This document shows, piece after piece, positions 35,793 to 44,007 of a DNA stretch of 64,000 bases. The translations under genes and the position numbers were made by a program. The notes under the pieces are model-generated. The model was not told where the DNA came from. It was given only the letters and a program-made list of their open reading frames with translations, and searched no databases. Each line of letters starts with the position of its first letter. The first letter of the stretch is position 1. The DNA comes from MED-G105 sp050331095 (GTDB lineage: Bacteria > Pseudomonadota > Alphaproteobacteria > Caulobacterales > Parvularculaceae): assembly GCA_050331095.1 (NCBI GenBank), contig JBHJHE010000024.1, positions 1-64,000 on the forward strand. The letters are read 5' to 3'.

Positions 35793-36780
35793 CGAAGAGG
35801 CGGGCGACTGCGTCTTCGGGTTCGCGACCGCGGGCGGCGTTCAGAACGAGCCGCGCCGCGTCGCGCCCGGCGGCGAGGGCGCGGGCGTAAAGGCTCGACC
35901 CGGCGGGCGTACCGGCGCGCATCGGATCGACGGGCAGACCGACGCCGCGCTGGAGGTCCATCGCGCGGGCGATCTCCGGGTCGTCGGCGCGCCAGAACGC
36001 GTCGCCCGCGGGGAAGCCTCGCGGCGGGCGCAACGAAACGGCGCGCGCGAGACGGGCGCACCGCTCGTCGAGGCCGTCGATCCAATCCGCGTAGGCGTCG
36101 AGGTAGCGGTTCACGTCGGCCGCGACCGGGTCGACCTCGTGTTGCGACGAGACGTCCAGCACGCGCAGGCCGTCAAGGTCAGGCTCGATCGTATGCATGG
36201 CGATGAACGCGCGTTCGTAGAGCACGCGGAAAACCCGCGTCGCATGCGCGCGGTCGATGCGCTCGACGCCTGTCAGCGCCCGGAGGAAGATCCCGTCAAG
36301 CGCGTCCGCGTCAATCGGCCCGGGGGCGTCGAGCGCCCGCGCGATGCGGCGGTCGGCGGCCGCGGCGACGGCGACCGTCAGCCGCCGCTCCAACATGCCT
36401 TTCTTATGGCGCTGGATGTCCAGAAAAGCGGGCGCGCGCGTCGCCCAGCCGTCGCGCGCCTCGCGAACGATGTCCATGACGAGCACGGACGGATCGCCGA
36501 GCGCCGCGACGCCGTAGGCGTAGGAGAATTCGAACGCCGCGCCGACGGGCAGGGGCAGGAACGCGTCGCGCCATTCGCCGACCATGTCGGCGTCCGCTAC
36601 GAGGAGCGAGAGCGCGTTATGGATCAGGCTGACGCGCGTCATCGAAACGTCCGCCCCAGCGCTGGCGCCGGCGGCGGCTGCGCGCCCACCCGACGGCGCG
36701 GCGGCCGTCGCCGCGAGCGCCGACAACAGGAAAACGGCGTCGCGCCGCGTCATTGTCCCGTCGCTGACGTGGCGGCTCAT
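35785..36780 (-). CDS. Exported protein of unknown function, lyase operon
   Basis: About 331 residues. The ATG at 36780 overlaps the stop of the preceding gene (ATGA), and MTRRDAVFLLSALAATAAA gives a twin-arginine-like export signal. The mature part is mainly helical (SLIHNALSLLVADADMVGEW, RALTGVERIDRAHATRVFRV, DVNRYLDAYADWIDGLDERC). I recognise no enzyme motif. The next gene, the heparinase-like lyase, starts 8 bases before this one ends. Tight coupling to a lyase suggests a periplasmic accessory, binding or enzymatic role in polymer breakdown. Confidence 0.65.
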   Translation of the reverse strand: MSRHVSDGTMTRRDAVFLLSALAATAAAPSGGRAAAAGASAGADVSMTRVSLIHNALSLLVADADMVGEWRDAFLPLPVGAAFEFSYAYGVAALGDPSVLVMDIVREARDGWATRAPAFLDIQRHKKGMLERRLTVAVAAAADRRIARALDAPGPIDADALDGIFLRALTGVERIDRAHATRVFRVLYERAFIAMHTIEPDLDGLRVLDVSSQHEVDPVAADVNRYLDAYADWIDGLDERCARLARAVSLRPPRGFPAGDAFWRADDPEIARAMDLQRGVGLPVDPMRAGTPAGSSLYARALAAGRDAARLVLNAARGREPEDAVARLFDA

Positions 36781-37679
36781 GAAAGCGCTCCTCTTTCGAA
36801 CGCGTCGCGGTCGATGGCGCCGGCCATGTAAGCCTCTGCGAGCTCGAAGAACGAGACGCCGTCGCGCAGTGAGGCGCCCCACTGGCAAAGATCTTTCTCG
36901 TCGGCGGCTTACGCTGCGGCGAGGCGCGCCGGGTCCGGCGCCGCGCCGTTCTGGATGTCGACCGCGAGCGAGACGTAGGGATCGTTCGGGTCGTAGAAGC
37001 GCGGTTCGACGATGTAGCGCTGAACGAGATTCTGGCGCGGTTGGGCCGAAAGATCTGCATACCGAGCGGTGTCGATATAGATCGGGTCGAGGGCCATGAT
37101 GTAGGTCCGAAGTTTCCGATCGCTGGTCGCATCCGGCGCAAACAGCTGGTGCAGGGCGAGAAGCTCTTTCAGCGCCCGGCCGCTGAAGGCCGTCTCCACA
37201 TGACGCGAGATCTCGGGCGATTCTTCGTCGGTCAGCGGAACGAGATGGCGGAACGTCAGCGGATCGTACTTCGGATCGCCGTCAGCGAGCTTCATGTCTT
37301 TGCGCGCGTGGTAAAGCGCGACATCGTGGAGGATGCGCACGTCGCTCGGCGAGACCGAGAAATCGTTGTCGTAGTAGTCCGGCGCGAGGTCCCGATAGAC
37401 GGGCTTGAAGTATCCGTCCGCGGCGCGATGGCTGAGCTGCGCAAGACCGATCGCCAGGCGACGGTCCAGCGCTTCGGGGTCCGTGTCGCCGGCGTCTTCG
37501 CGAATGGCCGTGAGCGCGGGAACGACCAGCGTCGCGCCGGCCCTGAGAACCGAGCCCATCCGCATCAGCGTCGCCTTCGTCCGCGCCACCCGCTTTACAC
37601 GGTCGCCCACCGCTGCGCTCGCCTGAATAAGCGCCGCGCAATCGTCGCCATGAACGGCGTGGGCGAAGTATTCGGACAT
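36777..37679 (-). pseudogene. Unknown cytoplasmic protein gene with an in-frame TAA, first in lyase operon
   Basis: Read from the ATG at 37679, codon 257 is TAA (36909-36911). The same frame stays open for 43 more codons and ends at a TGA that overlaps the next start (ATGA, 36777-36780). That tail reads as ordinary protein (DLCQWGASLRDGVSFFELAE, YMAGAIDRDAFERG). So the ancestral gene was probably 300 codons, now cut by one nonsense codon. There is no signal peptide. The sequence has several His/Asp-rich helices (FAHAVHGDDCAALI, LAQLSHRAADGYFKPVYR, VRILHDVALYHARKDM) that look metal-binding, but I recognise no family. The truncated 256-residue form may still be made. Confidence 0.65.
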
Positions 37680-37739
37680 GTCGAACGGTACCCTTTCGGC
37701 GCGCGTCAGTCCTGCGTTGGCGCTGTTCACGAGGGTAAG

Positions 37740-37756
37740 TTTTGGTCTTACCAAAG
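37740..37756. promoter_or_regulatory. Perfect GntR/FadR-type operator before the lyase operon
   Basis: TTTGGTCTTACCAAA (37741-37755) is a fully symmetric TTTGGT-N3-ACCAAA palindrome. It lies 61 bases upstream of the first gene of the five-gene lyase operon and about 140 bases upstream of the divergent sulfatase gene. Confidence 0.7.
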
Positions 37757-37840
37757 TCCAGCCGGCGGCGCTCGCCGGTGTGATCCCGCAGTGCGGAAAA
37801 GGCTCAGGTTCGCCCGCTTCGGTGCTGGCGTTGCGGCGCG

Positions 37841-37855
37841 TTTGGTCAGACCTTT
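37841..37855. promoter_or_regulatory. Second GntR/FadR-type operator before the sulfatase
   Basis: TTTGGTCAGACCTTT matches TTGGT-N3-ACCAA at eight of ten arm positions. It is 37 bases upstream of the sulfatase start codon and 85 bases from the perfect site at 37741, so both directions of this divergent promoter may be controlled. Confidence 0.6.
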
Positions 37856-37892
37856 ATGGTCGAAAATTATCGCCGTTTAGTGGGAGACGAAG

Positions 37893-39500
37893 ATGGCCAC
37901 GAGCGAAACCGCGCGGCGCCTGCGGTTCGGCGCGACGCTCTGGATCGCGGGCGCCGCGGCGCTAGCGACCGCGTCGTGCGCCCGGCCTGCGGCGGATGAG
38001 GCGGCGTCGGACGGGCAGGCGCCGGCCGCGCCGCGTCGGCCTGACATCGTCTTGATCCTAGCCGACGATCTCGGGTTCGCCGATATCGGGGCCTATGGCG
38101 GCGAGGTCCCGACGCCCCATCTCGACCGGCTCGCAGAGAACGGCGTCCGACTGCTCGATTTCCATTCGACGGCGAAATGCTTCCCGAGCCGCGCCGCGCT
38201 CCTCACCGGTCAGTACCCGCAACAGGTCGGTCGCGACCGCCGGGCGCGCACGCCGATGGTCGGCGGCGTGACGATCGCCGAGACGCTGGGCGATGCGGGC
38301 TACCAGACCTTCATGGTCGGCAAGCACCATGGCGTGACCCACCCGATGGACCGCGGCTTCGACCGGTATCTTGGCTTGCGGGACGGCGCGGCGAACCATT
38401 TCAACCCCGGCGTCGCCGCGCGTCCGGGCGAACCCGAGCCTGCGCGCAAGGCCGCCGCCGGCCGGTGGTGGTGTTTCGACCGAGACTGCGGACGCGGACA
38501 TGATGCGCCAGCGGACTTCTATTCAACGGACGCGTTCACCGACTGGGCCGTCGAACTCGTTGACGAAGCGTCCCCGGAGGCGCCGTTCTTCCTCTACCTC
38601 GCCTACACCGCGCCTCACGATCCGCTGCAGGCGCCGGCGGCGGACGTCGCCCGTTTCGAGGGGGCCTACGACGCCGGCTACGGCCCGCTCGCCGAGGCGC
38701 GGTTCGCCCGCCAGACGCGCCTCGGCCTCGTCGATCCGGAGGCGCCGCGGCCGGCGCCCCATTATCAATCATGGGACGATCTTTCAGCGGACGAACGCGC
38801 CGACGAGGTCCGGCGCATGGAGATTTACGCGGCGATGATCGCGCGCCTCGACGCCGGCGTCGGCCGCGTCGTCGACGCGCTGGCGCGGCGCGGGTCGCTC
38901 GACGAGACGCTTATCGTCTTCGCGTCGGATAACGGCGCGAGCGCGGAGCGGGTGTTCGTCGACGGCGCGGAGATCGGCGCCGAGCATCCCGTCGGTTCGG
39001 TGGGCCGCTGGGCGAGCCTAGGCCGACACTGGGCCGAAGTGGGGAACACGCCGTACCGGAAGTACAAGAACGACAGCTACAATGGCGGCACGGCGGGCCC
39101 GTTCATCGCCCATTGGCCCGCCGGCTTAGCCGCGTCCGGCGACGTCAGGCGCGCCCTCTCGCACCTCATCGACCTTCACCCGACCCTCGCCGATGCGGCT
39201 GACGTCGGCGCCACGGACGAACTAGAAGGCGTCAGCCTTCTGCCTACATTGCGCACGGGCGCCGAGCCGGCGCGCGCCGGCTACGTATTAAACCGCTGGT
39301 CGGGCGGGCGGTTCGTGCGCGGGCCGCGCTACAAGCTCGTCTCTGAGGGCCCGCCATGGGAGGCGGAGAAAGGCGCGTGGGAGCTCTACGATCTGCAGGC
39401 GGATCCATTCGAGACCCGCGACCTCGCTGGCGAGGCGCCGGAGCGCGTGCGCGAAATGGCGGCCGCTTACGACGCCTGGCTCGCGCGCGTCTCCAACTGA
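37893..39500 (+). CDS. Type I sulfatase (formylglycine-dependent), exported
   Basis: 535 residues. It should remove sulfate esters from a glycan in the periplasm. The N-terminus is a signal peptide, possibly lipoprotein (LATASC). The catalytic signature is AKCFPSRAALLTGQYP with Cys96 in the C-x-P-S-R motif, which a formylglycine-generating enzyme oxidises to the active residue. Metal-binding blocks ILADDLGFADIGAYGG and FASDNGASAERV are present. GGGAG lies upstream of the ATG. It is divergent from the lyase operon and shares its operators. The gene for a formylglycine-generating enzyme begins at the right end of the window. A sulfatase implies a sulfated substrate, unlike plant pectin. Confidence 0.94.
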   Translation: MATSETARRLRFGATLWIAGAAALATASCARPAADEAASDGQAPAAPRRPDIVLILADDLGFADIGAYGGEVPTPHLDRLAENGVRLLDFHSTAKCFPSRAALLTGQYPQQVGRDRRARTPMVGGVTIAETLGDAGYQTFMVGKHHGVTHPMDRGFDRYLGLRDGAANHFNPGVAARPGEPEPARKAAAGRWWCFDRDCGRGHDAPADFYSTDAFTDWAVELVDEASPEAPFFLYLAYTAPHDPLQAPAADVARFEGAYDAGYGPLAEARFARQTRLGLVDPEAPRPAPHYQSWDDLSADERADEVRRMEIYAAMIARLDAGVGRVVDALARRGSLDETLIVFASDNGASAERVFVDGAEIGAEHPVGSVGRWASLGRHWAEVGNTPYRKYKNDSYNGGTAGPFIAHWPAGLAASGDVRRALSHLIDLHPTLADAADVGATDELEGVSLLPTLRTGAEPARAGYVLNRWSGGRFVRGPRYKLVSEGPPWEAEKGAWELYDLQADPFETRDLAGEAPERVREMAAAYDAWLARVSN

Positions 39501-39518
39501 GTGATGCTCCGACGACGA

Positions 39519-39560
39519 CGCTTCAATCGCGGCGCTTCAGCGGGGGCGCTTCAGTCGGTC
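39519..39560. repeat. Three tandem 14-base imperfect repeats
   Basis: CGCTTCAATCGCGG, CGCTTCAGCGGGGG and CGCTTCAGTCGGTC follow one another between the sulfatase stop and the last kdgK codons. They share CGCTTCA in each unit. The third copy runs into the kdgK coding end. Probably replication slippage. No function assigned. Confidence 0.5.
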
Positions 39561-40453
39561 GGAAGGATGGCGCCCGGCGTCATCAGAACGCGGGCGGCGG
39601 TGTCGTGTCCGGCCGCGATCGCCTCCTCAAGCGAGCCGCCGCGGGATCGAACGCCGAGATAGGCCCCGTTGAAGCTGTCGCCGGCGCCCGTGGTGTCGAC
39701 CGGCCGCAACGCCGCCGGCGGCGGACGCCAACCGAGCCGGGCGGCGAAGACGCCCTCGGCCCCGTGCTTGACGACGACTTCTTCGACGCCAGCGTCTCGC
39801 CAGCGCGCGGCCGTCGTTTCCGGCGTCTCGTCCCCATGGAGCGCGCGCTCGTCGTCGAACGTCGGCAAGGCGATTGATACGTGGGGAGAGATCGCGGCGA
39901 CGGCGTCGCGGGCGGCGGGCGGCGACGGCCAACCCGCGGGGCGATAGTTCGTGTCGAACGCCACATCGCCGCCGGCGGCGCGCACGGCCGCGGCGATCGA
40001 CGCGATGCGCGCGCGCGCTTCGTCGTCGAAGAGCGACAGGGTGATCCCGGACAGATAGAGAAGCGGCGCGGCGCGCATCCGCGCGATCGCTTCCGCCGCC
40101 GCGTCCCCCTTGAAGAAGGAACGGACCGCCGACGCGCTGCGCCAGTAGGTGAACCGGCGCTCGCCGTCAGCGTCCACCTCGATGGCGTAGACGCCGGGGG
40201 TTTGGCCCGGGAGCCGCACGACCGTCTCGACGCCGATGCGCTCGCGCCGAAGCGCGGCGAGAATGCGCTCGGAAAACGGATCGTCCCCAAGCGCCGTCGC
40301 GTAGGAGACGGCGACGCCCCGGCGGGCCATGTAAACGGCGGTGTTGTAGGTGTCGCCTGCGACGCCGAGCCGGCAGCGCGCGCCCTCGACGTCGGACAGT
40401 TCGATCATCGCTTCGCCGAAAAGGACGGCGGGTCGCTCGGCCGTCGGCGTCAC
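39551..40453 (-). CDS. kdgK: 2-dehydro-3-deoxygluconokinase
   Basis: 300 residues, PfkB (ribokinase) family. It phosphorylates KDG to KDPG with ATP, joining the KduI/KduD and UxaC/UxuB/ManD branches. Motifs: VLFGEAMIELSDVEG at the N-terminus, GVAGDTYNTAVYMARRG (PfkB signature 1), DTNYRPAGW, VVVKHGAEGVF and DTTGAGDSFNGAYLG with the catalytic Asp (signature 2). It starts with GTG at 40453, overlapping the manD stop (GTGA), so the two are translationally coupled. A KDPG aldolase gene is not in the window. Confidence 0.93.
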   Translation of the reverse strand: MTPTAERPAVLFGEAMIELSDVEGARCRLGVAGDTYNTAVYMARRGVAVSYATALGDDPFSERILAALRRERIGVETVVRLPGQTPGVYAIEVDADGERRFTYWRSASAVRSFFKGDAAAEAIARMRAAPLLYLSGITLSLFDDEARARIASIAAAVRAAGGDVAFDTNYRPAGWPSPPAARDAVAAISPHVSIALPTFDDERALHGDETPETTAARWRDAGVEEVVVKHGAEGVFAARLGWRPPPAALRPVDTTGAGDSFNGAYLGVRSRGGSLEEAIAAGHDTAARVLMTPGAILPTD

Positions 40454-41712
40454 CAGTTCCAGACGGTCCCGTCCTTGAGGCGAGCCACGGGCAATTGCTT
40501 CGGCTCGTAAGGATACTTCGCCGCCAGCGTTTCGTCGATCGACACGCCGTGGCCCGGCGTCTCCCCGCAATAAAGAAAGCCGCGCTCGAAGCGGTAGTCG
40601 TGGGGAAAGACCGCGTCCGTCTCTTCGGTGTGCCGCATATACTCCTGGATCCCGAAATTCGGCACCCATGCGTCGAAATGGAGCGCGGCGCCCATGCAGA
40701 CAGGCGACAGGTCGGTGGCGCCGTGGCAGCCCGTCCGCACCTGGTAAAGCCCGGCGAGATCGGCGATCCGCCGCAGGCCCGTGACGCCGCCCGCGTGGAC
40801 GATCGTGGCGCGGATGTAGTCGATCAGTTGTCGTTGGATGAGCTCGCGGCAGTCATGGATCGTATTGAAGATCTCGCCGTCGTCGAGGGGCGTCGGCGTG
40901 TGCTGACTGATTAGCTGGATCGATTCCTGGTTTTCCGCAGGCGTTGCGTCTTCGAGCCAGAAAAGGTCGTAGGGTTCGAGCGCCTTGCCGAGCCGCGCCG
41001 CCTCCTGCGGCGTCATGCGGTGGTGGCCGTCATGGAGGAGCGCGACCTCCGGACCGACGGCCTCGCGCGCCATCTCGAAGAGCGTCGGGACGAACCGCAG
41101 ATAGGCGCGCGTGTCCCACTCCTGGATCTCGGTCAGGGCCGCGGCGGCTGGCGCGTAATACATGTCGCCCTTACCGACGCCGTAGGCGGTCGCAAGGCCC
41201 GGAACGCCCGCCTGAACGCGGATCGCCTCGTAGCCCATCTCCTTGTACCGAAGAACTTCCTCCACTGCGTGCGCCGCGTCGCGGCCGTTGGCGTGGCCGT
41301 AGGCGAGCACTTTGTCGCGGCTGCGCCCGCCGAGAAGCTGGTGCAGCGGCATGCCGGCCATTTTCGCCTTGATGTCCCAAAGAGCGACGTCGACGGCCGA
41401 GATCGCGCTCATCGTCACGGGTCCGCGCCGCCAGTAGGCGCCGCGGTAGAGAAACTGCCAGACGTCCTCGATCTGGGCCGCGTCCCGGCCGATGAGCGTC
41501 GGGACGACATGGTCCTCAAGGTAGCTGACCACCGAGAGTTCGCGCCCGTTCAGCGTCGCGTCGCCGACGCCGACGACGCCGCCGCGGGTTTCGACGATCA
41601 GGGTGACGAAGTTTCGTCCCGGGCTGCAGACGTTTACCCGCGCGCCGGTGATTTCGCTGTCGCGTCCCGACGTCGTAAGGCGGGGATCGGTTGCGCTCGC
41701 GCCCTCAGCCAT
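40450..41712 (-). CDS. manD: D-mannonate dehydratase, ManD type (enolase superfamily)
   Basis: 420 residues. It dehydrates D-mannonate to KDG in the cytoplasm. The sequence is close to characterised ManD proteins across its length: VGVGDATLNGRELSVVSYL, LYRGAYWRRGPVTMSAISAV, LLHDGHHRMTP, FWLEDATPAENQE and TGCHGATDLSPVCMGAALHF. Metal ligands Asp228, Glu254 and Glu280 are spaced 26 and 26, exactly as in ManD. The ATG at 41712 avoids an upstream extension that would run through the operator at 41742-41758. There is no signal peptide, unlike the two Tat-exported superfamily members nearby. It is first in a manD-kdgK operon. Confidence 0.93.
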   Translation of the reverse strand: MAEGASATDPRLTTSGRDSEITGARVNVCSPGRNFVTLIVETRGGVVGVGDATLNGRELSVVSYLEDHVVPTLIGRDAAQIEDVWQFLYRGAYWRRGPVTMSAISAVDVALWDIKAKMAGMPLHQLLGGRSRDKVLAYGHANGRDAAHAVEEVLRYKEMGYEAIRVQAGVPGLATAYGVGKGDMYYAPAAAALTEIQEWDTRAYLRFVPTLFEMAREAVGPEVALLHDGHHRMTPQEAARLGKALEPYDLFWLEDATPAENQESIQLISQHTPTPLDDGEIFNTIHDCRELIQRQLIDYIRATIVHAGGVTGLRRIADLAGLYQVRTGCHGATDLSPVCMGAALHFDAWVPNFGIQEYMRHTEETDAVFPHDYRFERGFLYCGETPGHGVSIDETLAAKYPYEPKQLPVARLKDGTVWNW

Positions 41713-41741
41713 GTCCGCGTCCAATCTCACTCCGGTGAACT

Positions 41742-41758
41742 TACCTATATGACCAATT
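41742..41758 (-). promoter_or_regulatory. GntR/FadR-type operator between manD and a divergent Tat enolase gene
   Basis: On the minus strand the site is AATTGGTCATATAGGTA, with the exact AATTGGTCA half-site. It lies 29 bases upstream of the manD start codon and about 130 bases upstream of the divergent enolase-superfamily gene. Confidence 0.65.
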
Positions 41759-41887
41759 ATCGATAAGGCTGGCAAGCGCGGTCGGCCGCGCTGACCGGAT
41801 CGCGAAACGGACGGGCGAACCGGTTGGGCCCGCGGCGGGCCCGGGCGATCGTCAAGGAGCGCTTTGGGCCGGAATGGGAGGCGTCCG

Positions 41888-43135
41888 ATGCGGATGCGGC
41901 GCAGGGATTTCTTAACGGCGGCGTCCGGCGCCGCAGCGGTCGGCGTCGCCGGCGCGCGCGGTCAGACCATCGCCACGCGAAACGCGGACGGGCTCCTCGC
42001 CTACGGCCCCGAAACGCTGGCGCGCACGGTCGACGTGCGGGCGTTCATGAAGGACCCCGTCATCATCGAGCGCATCGACGTCCTTCGCCATTCCGACCGG
42101 ACGCGGTTCGTCCGGGTGCGCGCGAAGGGCGGCGCGGAAGGCGTCGTCATCGCCAACATGCGGCTTGCGCACGTGGAGAGCATGCTGGACGCGATTTTTC
42201 GGCCGATGCTGATCGGAACCGACGCCCGCGATATGGAAGAGACGTTCGACGTATTCTTCCGCACGAAGCGGCCGCGCGGCTACAAATATTCCGGACTGCC
42301 CTATTTTATCTGCCAGGGGCATTGCGAACTGGCGATCTGGGACATGTTCGGGCGGATCGCCGGGAAGCCTGCGTATCGGCTTCTGGGCGAGCCGGTTCGA
42401 GACGCGGTTCCGGTCTATATGTCGCGTCTGTCGCGCAAGACCGAGGCCGCAGAGGAGGCGGACATTCTCGAGCGCTTCGTCGCCGAGACGGGCGCGAGAG
42501 CCGTCAAGGTGAAGATCGGCGGGCGGATGAGCCTCAACGCCGACGCCATGCCCGGGCGCACCGAAGCCGTCGTCAAGGCCGTGCGGGAGCGCTTCGGCGA
42601 CGACATGACGATCTATGTCGACGCCAACGGTTCCTACGACGCGCCGACGGCGATCGCCGTCGGGCGGATGCTGAGCGGCTACGGCGTCGCGATGTATGAA
42701 GAGCCCTGCGACTGGGAGGATTTCGAGATGACGCGCCAGGTGACGCGCGCGCTCGACATTCCGGTCTCAGGGGGCGAGCAGGACACCTCGATGCCGACCT
42801 GGCGGTGGATGGCCGAGCGCAACGCCGTGGACGTTCTGCAGCCGGACATCATGTACAATGGCGGCATGATCCGCACCCTGCAGGTGGCGAGGCTCGGGGC
42901 GCGTTACGGCCGCGAGATCGCGCCGCATTATCCCCGCAGCGGTCCGGAGACCGCGCCGCTCATCCATTTCTGCGCGTCGATTCCCAACTTCAAAGGCTTC
43001 ATGGAGTACCGCGCGGACCAGGATCGCACCGACTTCGACTACGCGCCGCGGATCCGGCCCGCCGACGGCGAGATTCCTTTGCCCACGGGGCCGGGCTTCG
43101 GCGTCGAGTATGACGCCGGCGTCCTGAAGACCTGA
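41888..43135 (+). CDS. Tat-exported mandelate-racemase/enolase-superfamily enzyme
   Basis: 415 residues. The N-terminus MRMRRRDFLTAASGAAAVGV is a twin-arginine signal, and GGGAGG lies seven bases before the ATG at 41888. The enzyme core is complete: KxK with Lys207 and Lys209 (VKVKIGG), metal ligands Asp245, Glu271 and Glu297 spaced 26 and 26, and a catalytic-type His347 (IAPHYPRS). This is the mandelate-racemase pattern used by acid-sugar dehydratases and cycloisomerases. The substrate is unknown. Relatives act on cytoplasmic sugar acids, so periplasmic placement is odd. It is divergent from manD across the regulon operator and convergent with a FAH hydrolase, with four bases between the stops. 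Confidence 0.85.
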   Translation: MRMRRRDFLTAASGAAAVGVAGARGQTIATRNADGLLAYGPETLARTVDVRAFMKDPVIIERIDVLRHSDRTRFVRVRAKGGAEGVVIANMRLAHVESMLDAIFRPMLIGTDARDMEETFDVFFRTKRPRGYKYSGLPYFICQGHCELAIWDMFGRIAGKPAYRLLGEPVRDAVPVYMSRLSRKTEAAEEADILERFVAETGARAVKVKIGGRMSLNADAMPGRTEAVVKAVRERFGDDMTIYVDANGSYDAPTAIAVGRMLSGYGVAMYEEPCDWEDFEMTRQVTRALDIPVSGGEQDTSMPTWRWMAERNAVDVLQPDIMYNGGMIRTLQVARLGARYGREIAPHYPRSGPETAPLIHFCASIPNFKGFMEYRADQDRTDFDYAPRIRPADGEIPLPTGPGFGVEYDAGVLKT

Positions 43136-43139
43136 GGCC

Positions 43140-43988
43140 TCAGAACGGAGCGACGACGCGCTGCGACTGTTCGCCGAGGCCCTCGACGCCGAGGCGGACG
43201 GTCTCGCCGCCGCGCAGGAAGACAGGCTCAGGCTTCTGGCCCTGGCCGACGCCGGCGGGGGTGCCGGTGGCGATGACGTCGCCTGCGCGCAACGTCATGA
43301 AGGTCGACACATAGGAGACGATTGTGCGGACGCTGAAGAACATGTCGCTCGTCGAACCGTTCTGAAACCGCCGGCCGTCGACCTCCAGCCACAGCCTCAG
43401 GTCCTGGGGGTCGGGGATCTCGTCGCGGGTTACAAGCCAGGGGCCGATGGGACCGAAACCGTCGGCGCTCTTGCCCTTGATCCACTGCCCGCCGCGACGC
43501 AGCTGATGCTCGCGTTCCGACACGTCGTGGACGACGCAGTATCCCGCCACATGGTCAATCGCGGCGCTTTCTTCGATGCGCGCGCCGCCGGTTCCGATGA
43601 CGACGCCGAGCTCCACCTCCCAGTCCGTATGCGTTGAACCGGGAGGCAGAACGAGATCGTCGTCGGGACCGGCGATGCAGGCCGTGGATTTGGCGAAGAC
43701 AATCGGCTCGGCGGGCGGTTTCGCGCCGACCTCGGCGGCGTGGTCGGCGTAGTTGAGGCCGATGCCGATGAAACTGCGGCAGTCGCCGACGCAGGGCCCG
43801 ATCCGCGGAGCGCCATCGACGAGGGGAAGCGAGGCCGGATCGATGGCGCGCAGCGCCGCGAGGCCGGCGTCGGACAATGTCTCGCCCGCGACGTCGCGAA
43901 CGTGGACCGAGAGATCGCGTATGCCGCCGTCATGGTCGACAAGGCCCGGCTTCTCCTCGCCGCGCGGTCCGTAACGCAAAAGCTTCAT
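43140..43988 (-). CDS. Fumarylacetoacetate-hydrolase-family protein
   Basis: 282 residues, cytoplasmic. The N-terminal region (MKLLRYGPRGEEKPGLVDHD) and the core (FIGIGLNYADHAAEVG, DWEVELGVVIG, VVHDVSEREHQ, KSADGFGPIGPWLV, MTLRAGDVIATGTPAGVG) are those of FAH enzymes, with the Glu pair in EVELG binding the metal. Members hydrolyse or hydrate beta-diketo acids, including diketo-deoxy-sugar acids in oxidative rhamnose or fucose pathways. Which of these applies is not clear. The ATG at 43988 lies 19 bases after uxaA, so it is probably last in the transporter-uxaA operon and may work on a 2-keto-3-deoxy intermediate. Confidence 0.85.
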   Translation of the reverse strand: MKLLRYGPRGEEKPGLVDHDGGIRDLSVHVRDVAGETLSDAGLAALRAIDPASLPLVDGAPRIGPCVGDCRSFIGIGLNYADHAAEVGAKPPAEPIVFAKSTACIAGPDDDLVLPPGSTHTDWEVELGVVIGTGGARIEESAAIDHVAGYCVVHDVSEREHQLRRGGQWIKGKSADGFGPIGPWLVTRDEIPDPQDLRLWLEVDGRRFQNGSTSDMFFSVRTIVSYVSTFMTLRAGDVIATGTPAGVGQGQKPEPVFLRGGETVRLGVEGLGEQSQRVVAPF

Positions 43989-44007
43989 CGTTGGGTCGCC
44001 CTTCGCC

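Noticed and set aside
34116..36206. 696-codon open frame antisense to the lyase and its upstream gene
   Set aside because: Arg-rich and without domain resemblance. The minus-strand genes have clear motifs and overlaps.
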